Of a stretch of 64,000 nucleotides of DNA, positions 1-8,003 are shown in pieces (positions within the stretch are counted from its first letter, which is position 1; each line of letters opens with the position of its first letter). The notes below the pieces were generated by a model. That model saw nothing but the letters and a program-made list of their open reading frames with translations, was not told where the DNA came from and ran no database searches. The stretch spans positions 1-64,000 of the forward strand of contig CAVQRC010000010.1 in the NCBI GenBank assembly GCA_963715045.1. The letters are read 5' to 3'. Both the position numbers and the translations under genes were made by a program. This DNA comes from CAVQRC01 sp963715045 (lineage in GTDB: Bacteria > Planctomycetota > Planctomycetia > Pirellulales > Lacipirellulaceae).

Positions 1-1164
1 TACGGGTTTTTCGTCGAGACGGGAGCTCGCGACGAAACCGACGAGCTCGCCGGTGTGAGCCACTTTCTCGAGCACATGGTCTTCAAGGGGACGCCCAGCC
101 GGACGGCAGATGACGTTAATCGGCAGTTCGACGAAATGGGTGCGCACTACAACGCATTCACCAGCGAGGAGAGCACGGTCTTCTACGCGGCAGTACTCCC
201 TGAACAACAGGACCAGGCGATCGATCTCCTTTCCGACATCATGCGGCCGAGCATCCGCGACGAGGATTTCGAGATGGAGAAGCAGGTGATCCTCGAAGAA
301 ATCCAGATGTACGACGATCAGCCTCCGTATGGAGCCGATGATCGCCTGAAGGAGATCTTCTGCGGACCGCATCCGCTCGCCCGCAGCGTTCTGGGGACAG
401 CCGACAGCATTCGGCAACTTTCGGCACGCAAATGCGTGATTACTTTTCCCGGCAATATGGTCCCGCGAATATTTTCGTGGCATCGTAAGGTCGATTTTGA
501 TCGGCTGGTCGCCGCCGTCGAATCGCGGTGTGGCTCCTGGCAGCGGTCCGTCGCCGACCCGCGCGAAACCGGGTATCGCGCCGCGGGCAGCATTCGAAGC
601 GGTCACCCGGCCGGCAGCACACCAGCAGTACATCCTTCAACTCGCGGCGGCTCCCGACAGCGACGACGACCGCCGTTACATTGCCAAGATCCTCGCGACA
701 ATGATCGGCGACGATTCCGGCAGCCGGATGTACTGGGAGTTTGTGCGATCCGGGGCTCGTCGATCAGGCGAGTCTCAGTCATTACGAGTACCAGGGCGCG
801 GGCATCTACTACACGTGGGTGAGTTGCGAGCCGCCTCAGACCGAGGCGATCCTGAATCGACTGGCGAGTGTCTGACCGGCAAGTCGAAGACGAGGGCTTC
901 GAATTCGCGGAACTGGAGCAGGCCAAGAGCAAGGTGAAGTCGCGGATCGTGCTCGGGAGTGAACGACCACGGAATCGGCTCTTTGCGGTCGGGGGCAACT
1001 GGATGCAGCGCCGCGAGTACCAGAGTGTGCGTGATGATCTGAACGCGATCGATGCGGTGACCCTGGACGACGTCCACGAGTTGTTGTCCGACATGCCGAT
1101 CTCGACCAATAGCACGATTACGGTCGGCCCGCGGACGGACTTGTCCTGGTCATCGGGAATCTGA
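1..1164 (+). pseudogene. M16 (insulinase-like) zinc protease, 5'-truncated and multiply frameshifted
   Basis: The frame is open from base 1, so the gene begins upstream of the window. HFLEH at bases 61-75 is the inverted zinc motif HxxEH of M16 peptidases, and the following EEST segment is typical of the family. The rest of the domain is recognisable but spread over three frames, with breaks near 430, 482, 570, 747 and 868. The ending from 868 to 1164 resembles the usual C-terminal helical part. Four of the five breaks need a +1 correction. The product would be a zinc endopeptidase of the PqqL/YmxG type. I cannot tell whether it is a true pseudogene or a victim of consensus error, because the residues on both sides of each break look well conserved. 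Confidence 0.8.
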
Positions 1165-1483
1165 GGAGGCGGACCCGCAGCCGTGGGACGGCGGGCGGTG
1201 CCGGCGGCCCCCCCCTGGCTGCCGAATGCAGCGGGACCGGACTACGGGAGGCCGCAAACAGCCTCGTTTGGATTGACGCGTCCTTGATCGTGGGGTACGT
1301 TGTCGATGGATTTCTTGACAGGCTGGGGCGGTGTTTCCAGCCTCGAACAGCGGGAATTTCTTTCCGCTGTCCGACTCGAAAGCCGGCTCCCTCGTGGGGA
1401 GCGCACGTGATGCTTGGCTCTCGTGTTTAGCACGGCAGGAGAGTCGTGGTTTAACTGATTTTGCGTGCTTGGAGAGTAGCGAC
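1165..1483. other. gap and probable 5' leader of the cold-shock gene
   Basis: There is no convincing gene here. A small hairpin at 1347-1370 has 7-bp arms (ACAGCGG/CCGCTGT) and lies about 115 bases before the start of the cold-shock gene. Long 5' leaders are common for cold-shock mRNAs, but this leader is only inferred. Confidence 0.35.
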
Positions 1484-1681
1484 GTGTCGCAGGGTACGAT
1501 TAAGAAGTTGACGGACAAGGGTTTTGGGTTCATCGAGGGAGAGCGAGGAGATATCTTCTTTCACAGCTCTGCCTTGCAGGGCGAGTCATTCGACAACCTT
1601 CGCGAAGGCCAACTGGTCGAGTACAACGAGGGTCACGGTCCGAAGGGTCCGCGAGCTGAAGAAGTGAAAATCGTCTCGTAG
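1484..1681 (+). CDS. cold-shock domain protein (CspA family)
   Basis: This 65-residue protein is a complete single cold-shock domain, an OB fold that binds single-stranded RNA and DNA and melts secondary structure. The RNP1-like KGFGFI (residues 12-17) and RNP2-like DIFFH (23-27) motifs are intact. I chose the GTG at 1484 because GGAGAG at 1471-1476 is correctly spaced and because the domain begins right there; an upstream in-frame extension to 1331 has no family similarity. A strong intrinsic terminator follows 25 bases after the stop, so the gene is probably monocistronic. Confidence 0.93.
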   Translation: MSQGTIKKLTDKGFGFIEGERGDIFFHSSALQGESFDNLREGQLVEYNEGHGPKGPRAEEVKIVS

Positions 1682-1706
1682 GATCCTTTACGAGTCACGA
1701 TCCCAG

Positions 1707-1741
1707 CCGCTCGGCAGAAACGTTTTGCCGAGCGGTTTTTT
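1707..1741 (+). terminator. intrinsic terminator of the cold-shock gene
   Basis: A perfect 10-bp stem (CCGCTCGGCA at 1707-1716 with TGCCGAGCGG at 1726-1735) with a 9-nt loop is followed directly by six T residues. This is the clearest rho-independent terminator in the window. Confidence 0.92.
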
Positions 1742-1940
1742 CGTTGTCGAAAAGTGATTGCGTGGCCGTTTCTCGCCGCGAAGCGGTTGTTTCCCTCTGG
1801 AATTCGCTTTCTGGGGCTAGACGCTGTCCCCCATTTCGGCCGATAATTCGCCGCCACGCGGGCTGCTGACCTTCAGTCGTACCCAACTTCGGGTGACCTG
1901 GCAGTTTTAGAGAGTTTACCCACATAGGAGGGTGCATGCG

Positions 1941-2369
1941 TTGTCCAGAGGTTTGCACTTATTGGTGGACTGCCGAAACGTAGCCCACGACGTCTGTTTG
2001 AACGACCAATTGATTCTCGAAACGATGGCCGCCTCCGCCCGGAGGGCGGGAGCCACGGTGCTCGCCCAGGTCCGATATCGGTTCGGCCACGAATCGCCAC
2101 CCGGTTTCACGGCTGCCGTCCTTCTCGACGAGAGCCACTGTTCTGCCCATTCCTACGCCGACGATGGGCTGATCGCGCTGGACATCTTCACCTGCGGTTC
2201 AACCAACCCCCGCGATGTGCTCCGTTACATGCAGGAGGTGGTTGACCTGGGCGACGTCTCCATTCGCCAACTGGGGCGATTCGACGCGGCTGAGCATGCG
2301 ATCGAAGCGACTTCGATACGCCAACCTGCTGGCGGCGAGGCGCCACACTATGAATCGCTCGCTCCATGA
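1941..2369 (+). CDS. speD: S-adenosylmethionine decarboxylase proenzyme, SpeD type
   Basis: The 142-residue product matches the short bacterial AdoMet decarboxylases, which self-cleave to form a pyruvoyl group and make decarboxylated AdoMet, the aminopropyl donor for polyamines. The cleavage site is the Glu64-Ser65 pair in DESHCSAHSY, followed by the characteristic ALDIFTCG segment. I prefer the TTG start at 1941, 9 bases after AGGAGG at 1926-1931. The GTG at 1932 is in frame but overlaps that ribosome site. The 3' end overlaps the next gene by 20 bp, which implies translational coupling. No spermidine synthase gene lies next to it. Confidence 0.88.
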   Translation: MSRGLHLLVDCRNVAHDVCLNDQLILETMAASARRAGATVLAQVRYRFGHESPPGFTAAVLLDESHCSAHSYADDGLIALDIFTCGSTNPRDVLRYMQEVVDLGDVSIRQLGRFDAAEHAIEATSIRQPAGGEAPHYESLAP

Positions 2370-3429
2370 CGGTCGACGTGACGGGCTCGAACCGCTGGAA
2401 AGCCTCGCCGTCGCCAAGGTATCGTCTTTCTCCCAATTGCTGCGCGGAATGTCGAAAACGGCGTTTGCCGGCAGACAACTCGGCGAAGCATTTGAAGTCC
2501 TGCTCGAGATGGCAGGGGCCCGCGAATGCCATGTTGTGTTGACGCTGACCGGGGCGATGACGGTTGCCAAGCAGGGCCAGATTGTCTGTGATTTGATCGA
2601 ACGAGGGATCGTCTCGACGGTTGTCGCGACCGGTGCCCTGATCGCGCACGGGTTGACCGAGTCGATTGGCCTGACGCACTATCGTTACGACGCCAGCAAA
2701 TCTGATGAAACGCTTTACGAACAGGGCTACAACCGGATCTACGACACGCTCGAAATGGAGTCCAACCTCGATGACGTGGAACGCCTCGTCAGGGCGGTGC
2801 TCAACGAGGAGTCTCCGCCGGGCGGGATGTGGTCGTCGGCGTCGCTCTGTCGCGCCCTCGGCAAGCGACTCAGCGAGATCAACCAGGGGCCGGGGATTTT
2901 GCGAAGCGCGTTCGAGCACGACGTGCCGGTATTCATTCCGGCCTTCACCGACAGCGAGATCGGGCTGAATGTCGCGACCTGGGCAATGTCTCAGGCGATA
3001 CCCGAACCGCAGCGGAGCGGCGTGGAGACCGCTGACGTGTTTCAAGCGGTCCCGGCATTCAATCCGTTTCTCGACCTGCAGCAATACGCCCGCCGCATCG
3101 GTGAGGCACAGACCATCGGAATCTTCACAATCGGAGGGGGCGTGCCGCGGAACTGGGCCCAGCAGGTAGCTCCGTTTTTCGAGATCACGGGCAATCGCCT
3201 GGGAATCGATGTCACGGTGCCGCGGTTTCGCTACGGCGTTCGCATCTGCCCAGAGCCGGTGCACTGGGGCGGGCTTTCCGGCTGTACTTATTCCGAGGGC
3301 GTGAGTTGGGGCAAATTCGTGCCCGCCAGCGAGGGAGGCCGCTATGCCGAGGTCTACGCCGATGCCACGGTCGTGCTCCCCCTTCTCGCGGCCGCGCTCT
3401 TCGAGGAACTGGATCGTGATCGATCCTGA
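2350..3429 (+). CDS. deoxyhypusine-synthase-like enzyme (probable homospermidine-type synthase)
   Basis: This 359-residue protein belongs to the deoxyhypusine synthase fold, NAD-dependent enzymes that transfer an aminobutyl group. The Lys that carries the covalent intermediate is present (K322 in SWGK), as is the glycine-rich IGGGVPRNW segment, which replaces the KHH of eukaryotic enzymes. Bacteria lack eIF5A, so the usual protein substrate is absent; bacterial homologues are thought to use small amines, for example to make homospermidine. The ATG at 2350 lies inside the end of speD, and the shared operon supports a polyamine role. The exact product cannot be read from sequence. Confidence 0.85.
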   Translation: MNRSLHDGRRDGLEPLESLAVAKVSSFSQLLRGMSKTAFAGRQLGEAFEVLLEMAGARECHVVLTLTGAMTVAKQGQIVCDLIERGIVSTVVATGALIAHGLTESIGLTHYRYDASKSDETLYEQGYNRIYDTLEMESNLDDVERLVRAVLNEESPPGGMWSSASLCRALGKRLSEINQGPGILRSAFEHDVPVFIPAFTDSEIGLNVATWAMSQAIPEPQRSGVETADVFQAVPAFNPFLDLQQYARRIGEAQTIGIFTIGGGVPRNWAQQVAPFFEITGNRLGIDVTVPRFRYGVRICPEPVHWGGLSGCTYSEGVSWGKFVPASEGGRYAEVYADATVVLPLLAAALFEELDRDRS

Positions 3430-4087
3430 TTAAGCGAGGTAGGCTCCGCGTCATCTCGCCGGAGGCTCAGGCTCTTCGCCGCCCGCACCAAGGCTAGCCC
3501 GGATTATTCATCAGCAGGTATCTGGTGGTCGCAAGTTCTTGTCAGAATAGGCGTTTCGGCCAGCTTGCCTAGAGCGCCGCGCACCGTCCAGCGATTGCCC
3601 GACGACCCAGCGAGGGGGTACAGGTTCTAACTGGCGGACTTGTTCGGCTGTGGGGAAGTACGTGGGGTCGCCACGGAGGTATTACGCGTCCGACGCCGCA
3701 ACCAGGTTCGTGCCCTGACAGCCCCGGGTCCCAGGAAAGCCACAGAGAGAAAAGAGGCCACAGAGAATCCCCGTCCTCGGTGCTCTCGGTGGCTTTCTCT
3801 CGCAAGGCGGCACGCCATGCTCGTGGACCGCTTGATGCAATTCTGGACCAGGCCTTCTGGTGACACTCGGCGAAACCTGATGTTCTTCATGGTCAGCCCT
3901 GGGTTTCGCGAGCCGCCTTTCATTCATCCCCGCGAAAGTTCACGCAGAGACGCAGAGACCGCGGAGAAAAAAGAGATGGCACGGGGCACATTCGTAAGCG
4001 AACAAAACTGTTGAACCTGAGCCGTCGCTCGTGGTGCAATTTGCAGCGGCTCAGTGAATCTATGAATCTTCCCAGGTGGGAATGAAA
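3430..4087. other. gap without a gene; foldback and IS flank
   Basis: No supported coding region. GAAAGCCAC at 3735-3743 pairs with GTGGCTTTC at 3789-3797, forming a hairpin inside CAGAGA-rich low-complexity sequence. A second CAGAGA-rich stretch is at 3950-3980. The left copy of a 17-bp inverted repeat lies at 3495-3511. Confidence 0.6.
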
Positions 4088-4148
4088 GAGCCTCCAAAAG
4101 CATCTAAAGTATTGTCGTCAGATCCATACCTTCGATGCTTGGAGGCTC
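4088..4148 (+). promoter_or_regulatory. hairpin covering the transposase ribosome-binding site
   Basis: Bases 4088-4104 pair with 4134-4148 (GAGCCTCCA with TGGAGGCTC, then GCATC with GATGC, with a two-base bulge). The right arm contains GGAGG at 4141-4145, the ribosome site for the ATG at 4152. Transcripts entering from outside could fold this and block translation, a known self-protection strategy of insertion sequences; its use here is inferred. Confidence 0.6.
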
Positions 4149-4151
4149 GAG

Positions 4152-5588
4152 ATGAGTTTACACGATGTTTGGCAGACCACGTTTGTTTTTTCTTCTGGAA
4201 AGCCCGTTTGTGTGGAGCCGGTGGATGAGAATCTCTCCACCGATGCGGGGCTGCTGATTTTTCGCGAGTGGGACGAACAGCACGGTTTTACGGAGGAGTT
4301 CGCTGACCAGCTCGACGACCGCCGACAGGATCCCGACCACTCGATACTGGAGATGGTCCGCAGCCGGGTGTTTGGGATCATCGCCGGCTACGAAGATCAG
4401 AACGATCACGACGCGTTGCGAAGCGATGCGATCTTCAAGCTGATTTCGGATCGCTCGCCCGAAGATGACGATCTTGCCAGCCAGCCGACGCTGTCGCGGT
4501 TCGAGAATTCGGTCACCGCGAAGTCGCTCTTGCGATTGGAGGATTGGTTCATCGACCGATTCGTCAATTCTTTCGAGGAGCCGCCCCGCGAGGTAACCCT
4601 CGACGTCGACGTGTTTGACGACCCGACGCATGGCAACCAGCAATTGACGCTGTTTCACGGCTTTTACAAGCAGTATCAATATGAGGTGCGAGCGATCACC
4701 TGTGCCGAGAACGACCTGGTTGTGTTGCCTGTGCTGTTGCACGGGACGGCCGATCCCGCGTTGGGCGTGGATGATGATCTGCGCCGCATCGTGACTGCCC
4801 TCCGTGATAAGTTCCCTCACGTCTTGATTCGCGTGCGGGCTGACTCGGGCTACGGCAAGCCGTGGTTGTATCGCGCCTGCGAGCAACTCGACATCGAGTA
4901 TTCGATCGGCATCGGAATGAATCCAGTCTTGAAGCGAAACAGCGACGAATTGCTGCAAAAAGCGGTCGAACAGTACGAAGCGACGAACACGCCTCAACGG
5001 CTCTTCACCGGCTTTGATTACCAGGCAGGCACTTGGCAGCAGTCACGATGGGTCGTCGTCAAGTGCGAAGCCAATGCCCAAGGCACCAACCGCCGCGCCG
5101 TGGTGACCAATCGTCCCGGGGCCCGCGTCTTGCCTGAAGGAGCTTACGACGAGTACAGCGAACGGGGCGAAAGCGAGAACCGCAACAAGGAACTGAAATG
5201 CGAACTGTGCGCGGACCGGCTGAGCGATCATCGCTACATGGCCAATTGCTTTCGCATGTTCCTGCATTGCCTGGCCAACAACATGTTGGTGTCACTACGA
5301 AGAGCAATCGCCAATCCGCCCGCTGAAGAGATTTGCGGCACGTACCTTGAAGAGCACGTTGTTCCCACCGAGGCATCCACGGGGCGAAAGCGTCGCCGGC
5401 ACTTCAACCGACGACGGGAAGCTGATCCGCTCGGAGAAGGCCACGCTTGTACCTGGCGGATGCGGCTGATCAAGGTTGCTGCACGCATCGAGGTAACCGC
5501 TCGTCGAGTGCGCGTCTTCCTCTCAGGGTCGTGGCCGTTTCTGCACCACTTCCGTGACATCGGGCAAGCTTTACTGAGGGGGTCGTAG
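4152..5588 (+). CDS. IS1380-family transposase (DDE)
   Basis: The 478-residue protein has the DDE transposase layout: D151 (or D153) in TLDVDVFD, D231 in RADSGYG, and E342 inside an exact Y-2-R-3-E-6-K signature (YSERGESENRNKELK). The N-terminal region (ENLSTDAGLLIFREWDEQHG) is typical of IS1380 elements. The frame is intact, so the enzyme could be active. GGAGG lies 6 bases before the ATG, inside a hairpin. The downstream sequence is GC-rich and shows no clear end. Confidence 0.92.
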   Translation: MSLHDVWQTTFVFSSGKPVCVEPVDENLSTDAGLLIFREWDEQHGFTEEFADQLDDRRQDPDHSILEMVRSRVFGIIAGYEDQNDHDALRSDAIFKLISDRSPEDDDLASQPTLSRFENSVTAKSLLRLEDWFIDRFVNSFEEPPREVTLDVDVFDDPTHGNQQLTLFHGFYKQYQYEVRAITCAENDLVVLPVLLHGTADPALGVDDDLRRIVTALRDKFPHVLIRVRADSGYGKPWLYRACEQLDIEYSIGIGMNPVLKRNSDELLQKAVEQYEATNTPQRLFTGFDYQAGTWQQSRWVVVKCEANAQGTNRRAVVTNRPGARVLPEGAYDEYSERGESENRNKELKCELCADRLSDHRYMANCFRMFLHCLANNMLVSLRRAIANPPAEEICGTYLEEHVVPTEASTGRKRRRHFNRRREADPLGEGHACTWRMRLIKVAARIEVTARRVRVFLSGSWPFLHHFRDIGQALLRGS

Positions 5589-5743
5589 CTCCCGCTCGTC
5601 TCAGAAGCCCACCCCTCACTCCTCTCCTACTTCCACTGATCCCAAGAGCCCCGCCGGGGGGTAAGGGGGCCCTACGCGCCTGACATCGCGAGCCAGGAGA
5701 ATCCCGGCTCGAGCCCCCTGGGCTCGCAAGACCGGACCCACTC

Positions 5744-5942
5744 ATGAATAATCCGGGCTATTACGATCCCCGCTTGGAAGCCGAAGGTGGACCGCCTGGT
5801 AACGACAATGACTGGGTGTTTCCTACGCAGCACGATGCGGATCCCACCCGGGAAGCCCCACCTGATGGATATCCCTGAACCCAGTTCGCTGCTGTTAGGA
5901 GCATTGGGAACTATTGGCCTGCTGTTGCGAAGGCGACGCTGA
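5744..5942 (+). pseudogene. C-terminal remnant of a PEP-CTERM secreted protein
   Basis: Bases 5744-5880 read as a short acidic segment that stops after DGYP. The next frame then continues as PEPSSLLLGALGTIGLLLRR followed by two Arg and a stop. That is a textbook PEP-CTERM tail: PEP, a hydrophobic helix and an arginine cluster, used for exosortase-dependent sorting. One frameshift at about 5872 joins the two; duplicating TA at TATATC or removing one C restores the frame. No signal peptide or body is present, so this is a fragment, perhaps cut by the neighbouring IS. Confidence 0.7.
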
Positions 5943-6330
5943 GGCTTCCCCAATCCACCCGCTCACGCTCTTTAGCAGTCTTGGAACCGAAGACTGGAAA
6001 CGGACTTGAAAGAACCAGAACAAGCACGTCCGCGGTACGCGGACAGCACCTAATGAATGACGCCCGGCTGACCAGCTTCTTCCGGAAGATCCGCGGCGCC
6101 GAGCTGCCAACGACCTATTGGATCAACGATCAGCCCTCGATCTCGGGCGATCAGCAGCTCGTCTGCGCGGAACGCAGAAAATCAAGATCGGTAAGTCAGG
6201 CTAGATCTCTCCCTTGGGGTCGACGATTGTAACGAAGAGCAACAACCCTGTTCTCTATGGCCCGCCGGCCAGACTTGCCCGCGTAGCCCGTGGGGGCATA
6301 CCGACCCCATCCGAAGATGGGGCCAAAAAA
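5943..6330. other. gap without a recognised gene
   Basis: Short frames occur but none resembles a known protein. The end of the stretch carries small hairpins such as CCCATC-cgaa-GATGGG just before the first ~600-bp foldback repeat. Confidence 0.5.
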
Positions 6331-6922
6331 AGAAGGTTTTCGGGCGTCGTTGCCTTGGTCGAGACGTCCATCAGGCACGACGATGCCTGGGGACGCGCGA
6401 CAGGTCGCGCAGAGGCGCTGCGTACGCTGAGAAATCGCGGCGAGGCGAACAGCTGCGAAGCAGCGGCAGCAACTAGCCGTGGGCGAGCGTGACGAGCCTC
6501 TGGCGAGTTGAAGCGGAGCCCACGGTTGCCGCCCCCGCCCGCGAACCATCGTCGGCCAGTCAGGCGACGACTCGTCGCGGAGCCTCCTTTGGGCAGGCGA
6601 AAGTGGTCGGCTTCGCCGACCGACTGATTCTCTCCAGTGATCCTGTTCCATCGTTCGCGAAGCGAACGATGCTGCTACGAAACGTGAACTCTCTGCCTCG
6701 GCCTGCGAAACGCGTGCCGCCGTGCCGCCGCCGGGGTTCGTACTGCGCCGCAGACAACCGTGGGCTACGCGAAGCCTCGCCCGAGGCTCGTCATCGCTCG
6801 CCCACGGCTAAATGCTGCCGCTGCTTCGCAGCTGATCAACGGGCCGCGTATCCTCCGTGTGACTGGTTCGACGGAACAAAAACCGGACCAAAAACCCCCT
6901 ACCGATTTTCGGGGGCCCAGCC
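6331..6922 (+). repeat. ~600-bp foldback element, copy A
   Basis: This copy shares almost its whole length with 6942-7534 (direct, about 611 bp downstream) and, inverted, with 25028-25616. Each copy contains two ~80-bp arms that are reverse complements, plus shorter hairpins with GAA or TTC loops. Long open frames across it result from GC-rich repeats lacking stops and show no protein similarity. Confidence 0.85.
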
Positions 6923-6941
6923 TGGGGGTCTGTTGATTGAA

Positions 6942-7534
6942 AGAAGGTTTTCGGGCGTCGTTGCCTTGGTCGAGACGTCCATCAGGGGCGACGATGCCTG
7001 GGGACGCGCGACAGGTCGCGCAGCGGCGCTGCGCACGCTGAGCAATCGCGGCGAGGCGAACAGCTGCGAAGCAGCGGCAGCAACTAGCCGTGGGCGAGCG
7101 TGACGAGCCTCTGGCGAGTTGAAGCGGAGCCCACGGTTGCCGCTGCCCCGCCCGCGAACCATCGTCGGCCAGTCAGGCGACGACTCGTCGCGGAGCCTCC
7201 TTTGGGCAGGTGAAAGTGGTCGGCTTCGCCGACCGACTGATTCTCTCTAGTGATGCTGTTCGATCGTTCGCGAAGCGAACGATGCTGCTACGAAACGTGA
7301 ACTCTCTGCCTCGGCCTGCGAAACGCGTGCCGCCGTGCCGCCGCCGGGGTTCGTACTGCGCCGCAGACAACCGTGGGCTACGCGAAGCCTCGCCAGAGGC
7401 TCGTCATCGCTCGCCCACGGCTAAATGCTGCCGCTGCTTCGCAGCTGATCAACGGGCCGCGTATCCTCCGTGTGACTGGTTCGACGGAACAAGAACCGGA
7501 CAAAAACCCCCTACCGATTTTCGGGGGCCCAGCC
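6942..7534 (+). repeat. ~600-bp foldback element, copy B
   Basis: The inverted arms are 7061-7139 and 7368-7447, about 90 percent identical by eye, starting CAGCTGCGAAGCAGCGGCAG. Perfect inner hairpins lie at 7218-7234 (GGTCGGC-ttc-GCCGACC) and 7263-7283 (ATCGTTCGC-gaa-GCGAACGAT). It sits in direct tandem with copy A. No coding content is credible. Confidence 0.85.
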
Positions 7535-8003
7535 CGTGGGTTCCCGGCCCGGACGTCGGACACCTGCCGGGGGTGCTGGCTGCCAGCCTCAATTCGCTGG
7601 CGGAAAGCCCTCAGCCGCTTACCTGCTTGAATCGAAGCAGTTCTCGCTCTGATCTGTCTTTCCGTAAGTTCCACAAGGACGGGGCTCATGCCGTCGACAC
7701 CGTGCCCCTCTTTCAGGGCTACGGGCAGCGTCCTCGGAGTGCGACAAACAGGGTCGCTATCGGGCATCCTGCCACCGCGGATTGTACCTCATCGGCCGCC
7801 GGATCGGCACCGGTCTCAGCCTTGTAGAGCAACGCCGCTGGTGGGCAACCCAGCAGGCCGGTAACCTGCCCTGACCCGGTGATCGTGAAGCACATGGTCG
7901 ATGGGTAACTGGGAACCGTCCCGGGCTAAACGACGGTTGAAGCGGCTCAGCGTCCGTGGATCAAGAACGGCAGCGAGCGATTCTAGCTGCCTGGAACGGG
8001 CTT
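7535..8003. other. gap without a recognised gene
   Basis: Minus-strand frames here give short peptides such as LDPRTLSRFNRRLARDG that look protein-like but match no family I know. They may be decayed coding sequence. Nothing else is visible. Confidence 0.4.

Larger units (their letters stand above)
3495..5760 (+). mobile_element. candidate IS1380-family insertion, ends tentative
   Basis: TAGCCCGGATTATTCAT at 3495-3511 recurs as its exact reverse complement at 5744-5760, bracketing the transposase gene. These could be the terminal inverted repeats. Against this, no target duplication is visible outside them, and about 650 bp lies between the left repeat and the transposase, long for this family. 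The element may be rearranged, or the repeats may be unrelated. Confidence 0.45.

Noticed and set aside
1932..3429. speD and the next gene as one frameshifted gene
   Set aside because: Each has its own complete domain; the overlap of 20 bp with a good ATG explains the arrangement.
3495..5760. Confirmed insertion with target duplication
   Set aside because: The flanks of the 17-bp inverted repeats do not match each other, so element ends remain tentative.
6489..7827. Long open frames of about 205 codons over the foldback copies
   Set aside because: They follow the repeat, occur on both strands and have no similarity to known proteins. GC-rich hairpins lack stops, which explains the length.
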